From: an uncultured Bacteroidota bacterium
GTDB lineage: Bacteria > Bacteroidota > Bacteroidia > Flavobacteriales > Flavobacteriaceae
Length of the DNA: 16,905 nucleotides
Assembly (NCBI GenBank): GCA_903920835.1
Contig: CAIXNQ010000262.1
Location: 1-16,905 of the forward strand
Reading direction: 5' to 3'
How positions within the stretch are numbered: position 1 is the first letter of the stretch; the number at the start of each line of letters is the position of its first letter. Positions 16,238 to 16,905 of this stretch are shown here, piece after piece. The notes below the pieces were generated by a model, which was not told the origin of the DNA, made no database searches, and saw nothing but the letters and a program-made list of their open reading frames with translations. Both the position numbers and the translations under genes were made by a program.

Positions 16238-16366
16238 TTTTATTAATTTTTTAAAATTTGAATAAAATAAGTATAAAAGTAGTTTAAAACGTTACAAAAG
16301 CCAACTTGATAATTCGTTTTTTACAGCCAATTTGTTACGGACATCAAAAATAATAAGGTTTTGTTA

Positions 16367-16396
16367 TTGTTCATTAATAAATTAATTTTATTTTTA
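16367..16396 (+). promoter_or_regulatory. Predicted promoter of the DoxX-like gene
   Basis: TTG (16367-16369) lies 19 nt before TATTTTTA (16389-16396), which differs from the TAnnTTTG box only at the last base. The box ends 29 nt before the ATG. Confidence 0.45.
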
Positions 16397-16425
16397 CCCT
16401 ATTAACAACTTAATAACCATTAATT

Positions 16426-16800
16426 ATGAATTCAAATTTCACAAAAATCGTTCGATTAGTATTAGGAATATTACTAGTAGTTTTCGGAAGTAACAAGTTC
16501 TTACATTTTATTCCTTTGCCACCACCTTCGGGAGCGGCTGGCGATTTAATGTCCTCGTTGGGTGCTTCGGGTTATATTTTTCAAACCGTTGGAGCACTAG
16601 AAGTTGTCATCGGACTTATGTTGCTTTTTAAAAAATGGATCGCTTTCGGTCTAATTCTATTGGCACCAATTTCGGTTAATATTTTACTTTTTCATTTGTT
16701 TTTAGATATTCCTGGAGTAGGGATAGCATTGTTGGTAAGTTTACTCAACGGAGTTTTGATTTACAAACACTGGAAACAATACAAACCAATTTTTGCTTAA
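16426..16800 (+). CDS. Small DoxX-like membrane protein
   Basis: This 124-residue protein has four predicted membrane helices near 8-28, 50-68, 71-93 and 96-114, the size and topology of DoxX-like proteins. The family-typical GSNKFLHF (21-28) ends helix 1, followed by a Pro-rich loop (IPLPPPSG, 29-36). Helix 2 contains ALEVVIGLMLL, where the buried Glu59 is conserved in this family. The biochemical role is not known for this group; related proteins have been linked to respiratory or redox stress functions. It ends in the basic tail YKHWKQYK. It has its own predicted promoter and is followed by a strong terminator, so it is probably monocistronic. Confidence 0.88.
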   Translation: MNSNFTKIVRLVLGILLVVFGSNKFLHFIPLPPPSGAAGDLMSSLGASGYIFQTVGALEVVIGLMLLFKKWIAFGLILLAPISVNILLFHLFLDIPGVGIALLVSLLNGVLIYKHWKQYKPIFA

Positions 16801-16830
16801 CTTCTTCTAATCTAAACCTCATAATTTAAT

Positions 16831-16863
16831 ACCCCTTTAGTTAACTTAGACTAAAGGGGTTTT
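16831..16863 (+). terminator. Intrinsic terminator of the DoxX-like gene
   Basis: A perfect 11-bp stem, ACCCCTTTAGT (16831-16841) / ACTAAAGGGGT (16850-16860), with an 8-nt loop is followed by T residues. It begins 30 bp after the stop codon. Confidence 0.85.
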
Positions 16864-16905
16864 ATCATTTATAACTTTTTTTTGAGATATATTTCTCCAG
16901 ATTAA

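Noticed and set aside
16345..16352. Minus-strand TATTTTTG upstream of the AIM24-like gene
   Set aside because: It lies about 107 bp from the start codon and has no TTG at a suitable distance, so it was not called as a promoter.

Overview
This AT-rich window looks like chromosomal DNA of a Flavobacterium-type member of the Bacteroidota. The evidence is the promoter signature TTG-N19-TAnnTTTG or its -7 half TAnnTTTG in front of most genes, A-rich leaders without Shine-Dalgarno sequences, and characteristic protein types: a DsbD-like thiol reductase, a MutS2 lacking the Smr domain, sucC without sucD, and a DUF3575-type outer-membrane barrel. No rRNA, tRNA, CRISPR array, transposase, prophage gene or toxin-antitoxin pair was found.

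Layout. Positions 2-829 are the 3' end of a DsbD-like membrane thiol:disulfide reductase, cut by the window edge. An AT-rich stretch follows, then a broken DUF3575-like outer-membrane beta-barrel gene (about 1217-1696) that converges on acs (acetyl-CoA synthetase, minus strand) across a shared bidirectional terminator. acs and an ABC-F ATPase gene (4043-5677) diverge from a 356-bp control region. The ABC-F gene and lysA (minus) converge on a second bidirectional terminator. sucC (7307-8500) follows, ending in its own terminator. Immediately after it lies a short promoter-hairpin-terminator cassette (8552-8653) that looks like an independent RNA of about 65 nt. mutS2 (minus) and ung (plus) diverge from closely packed promoters.

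The second half holds a divergent pair of glycosyltransferase genes (GT4 family minus, GT2 family plus). Next comes an inverted-repeat element of about 120 bp, then a two-gene operon of an ECF sigma factor and a four-helix membrane protein that may be its regulator. The window ends with an AIM24/TIGR00266 family protein (minus) and a small DoxX-like membrane protein (plus) with a strong terminator.

How the genes fit together. Most are separately transcribed housekeeping genes: acetate activation (acs) and the TCA cycle (sucC), lysine and peptidoglycan precursor synthesis (lysA), DNA maintenance (mutS2, ung), ribosome-associated ABC-F function, and envelope thiol reduction. The accessory material is the glycosyltransferase pair, the repeat element, the sigma/membrane-protein pair, the barrel remnant and the putative small RNA. 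I see no large undescribed defence or biosynthetic system. The best candidates for something undescribed are the small-RNA cassette after sucC and the sigma factor with its unusual membrane partner.
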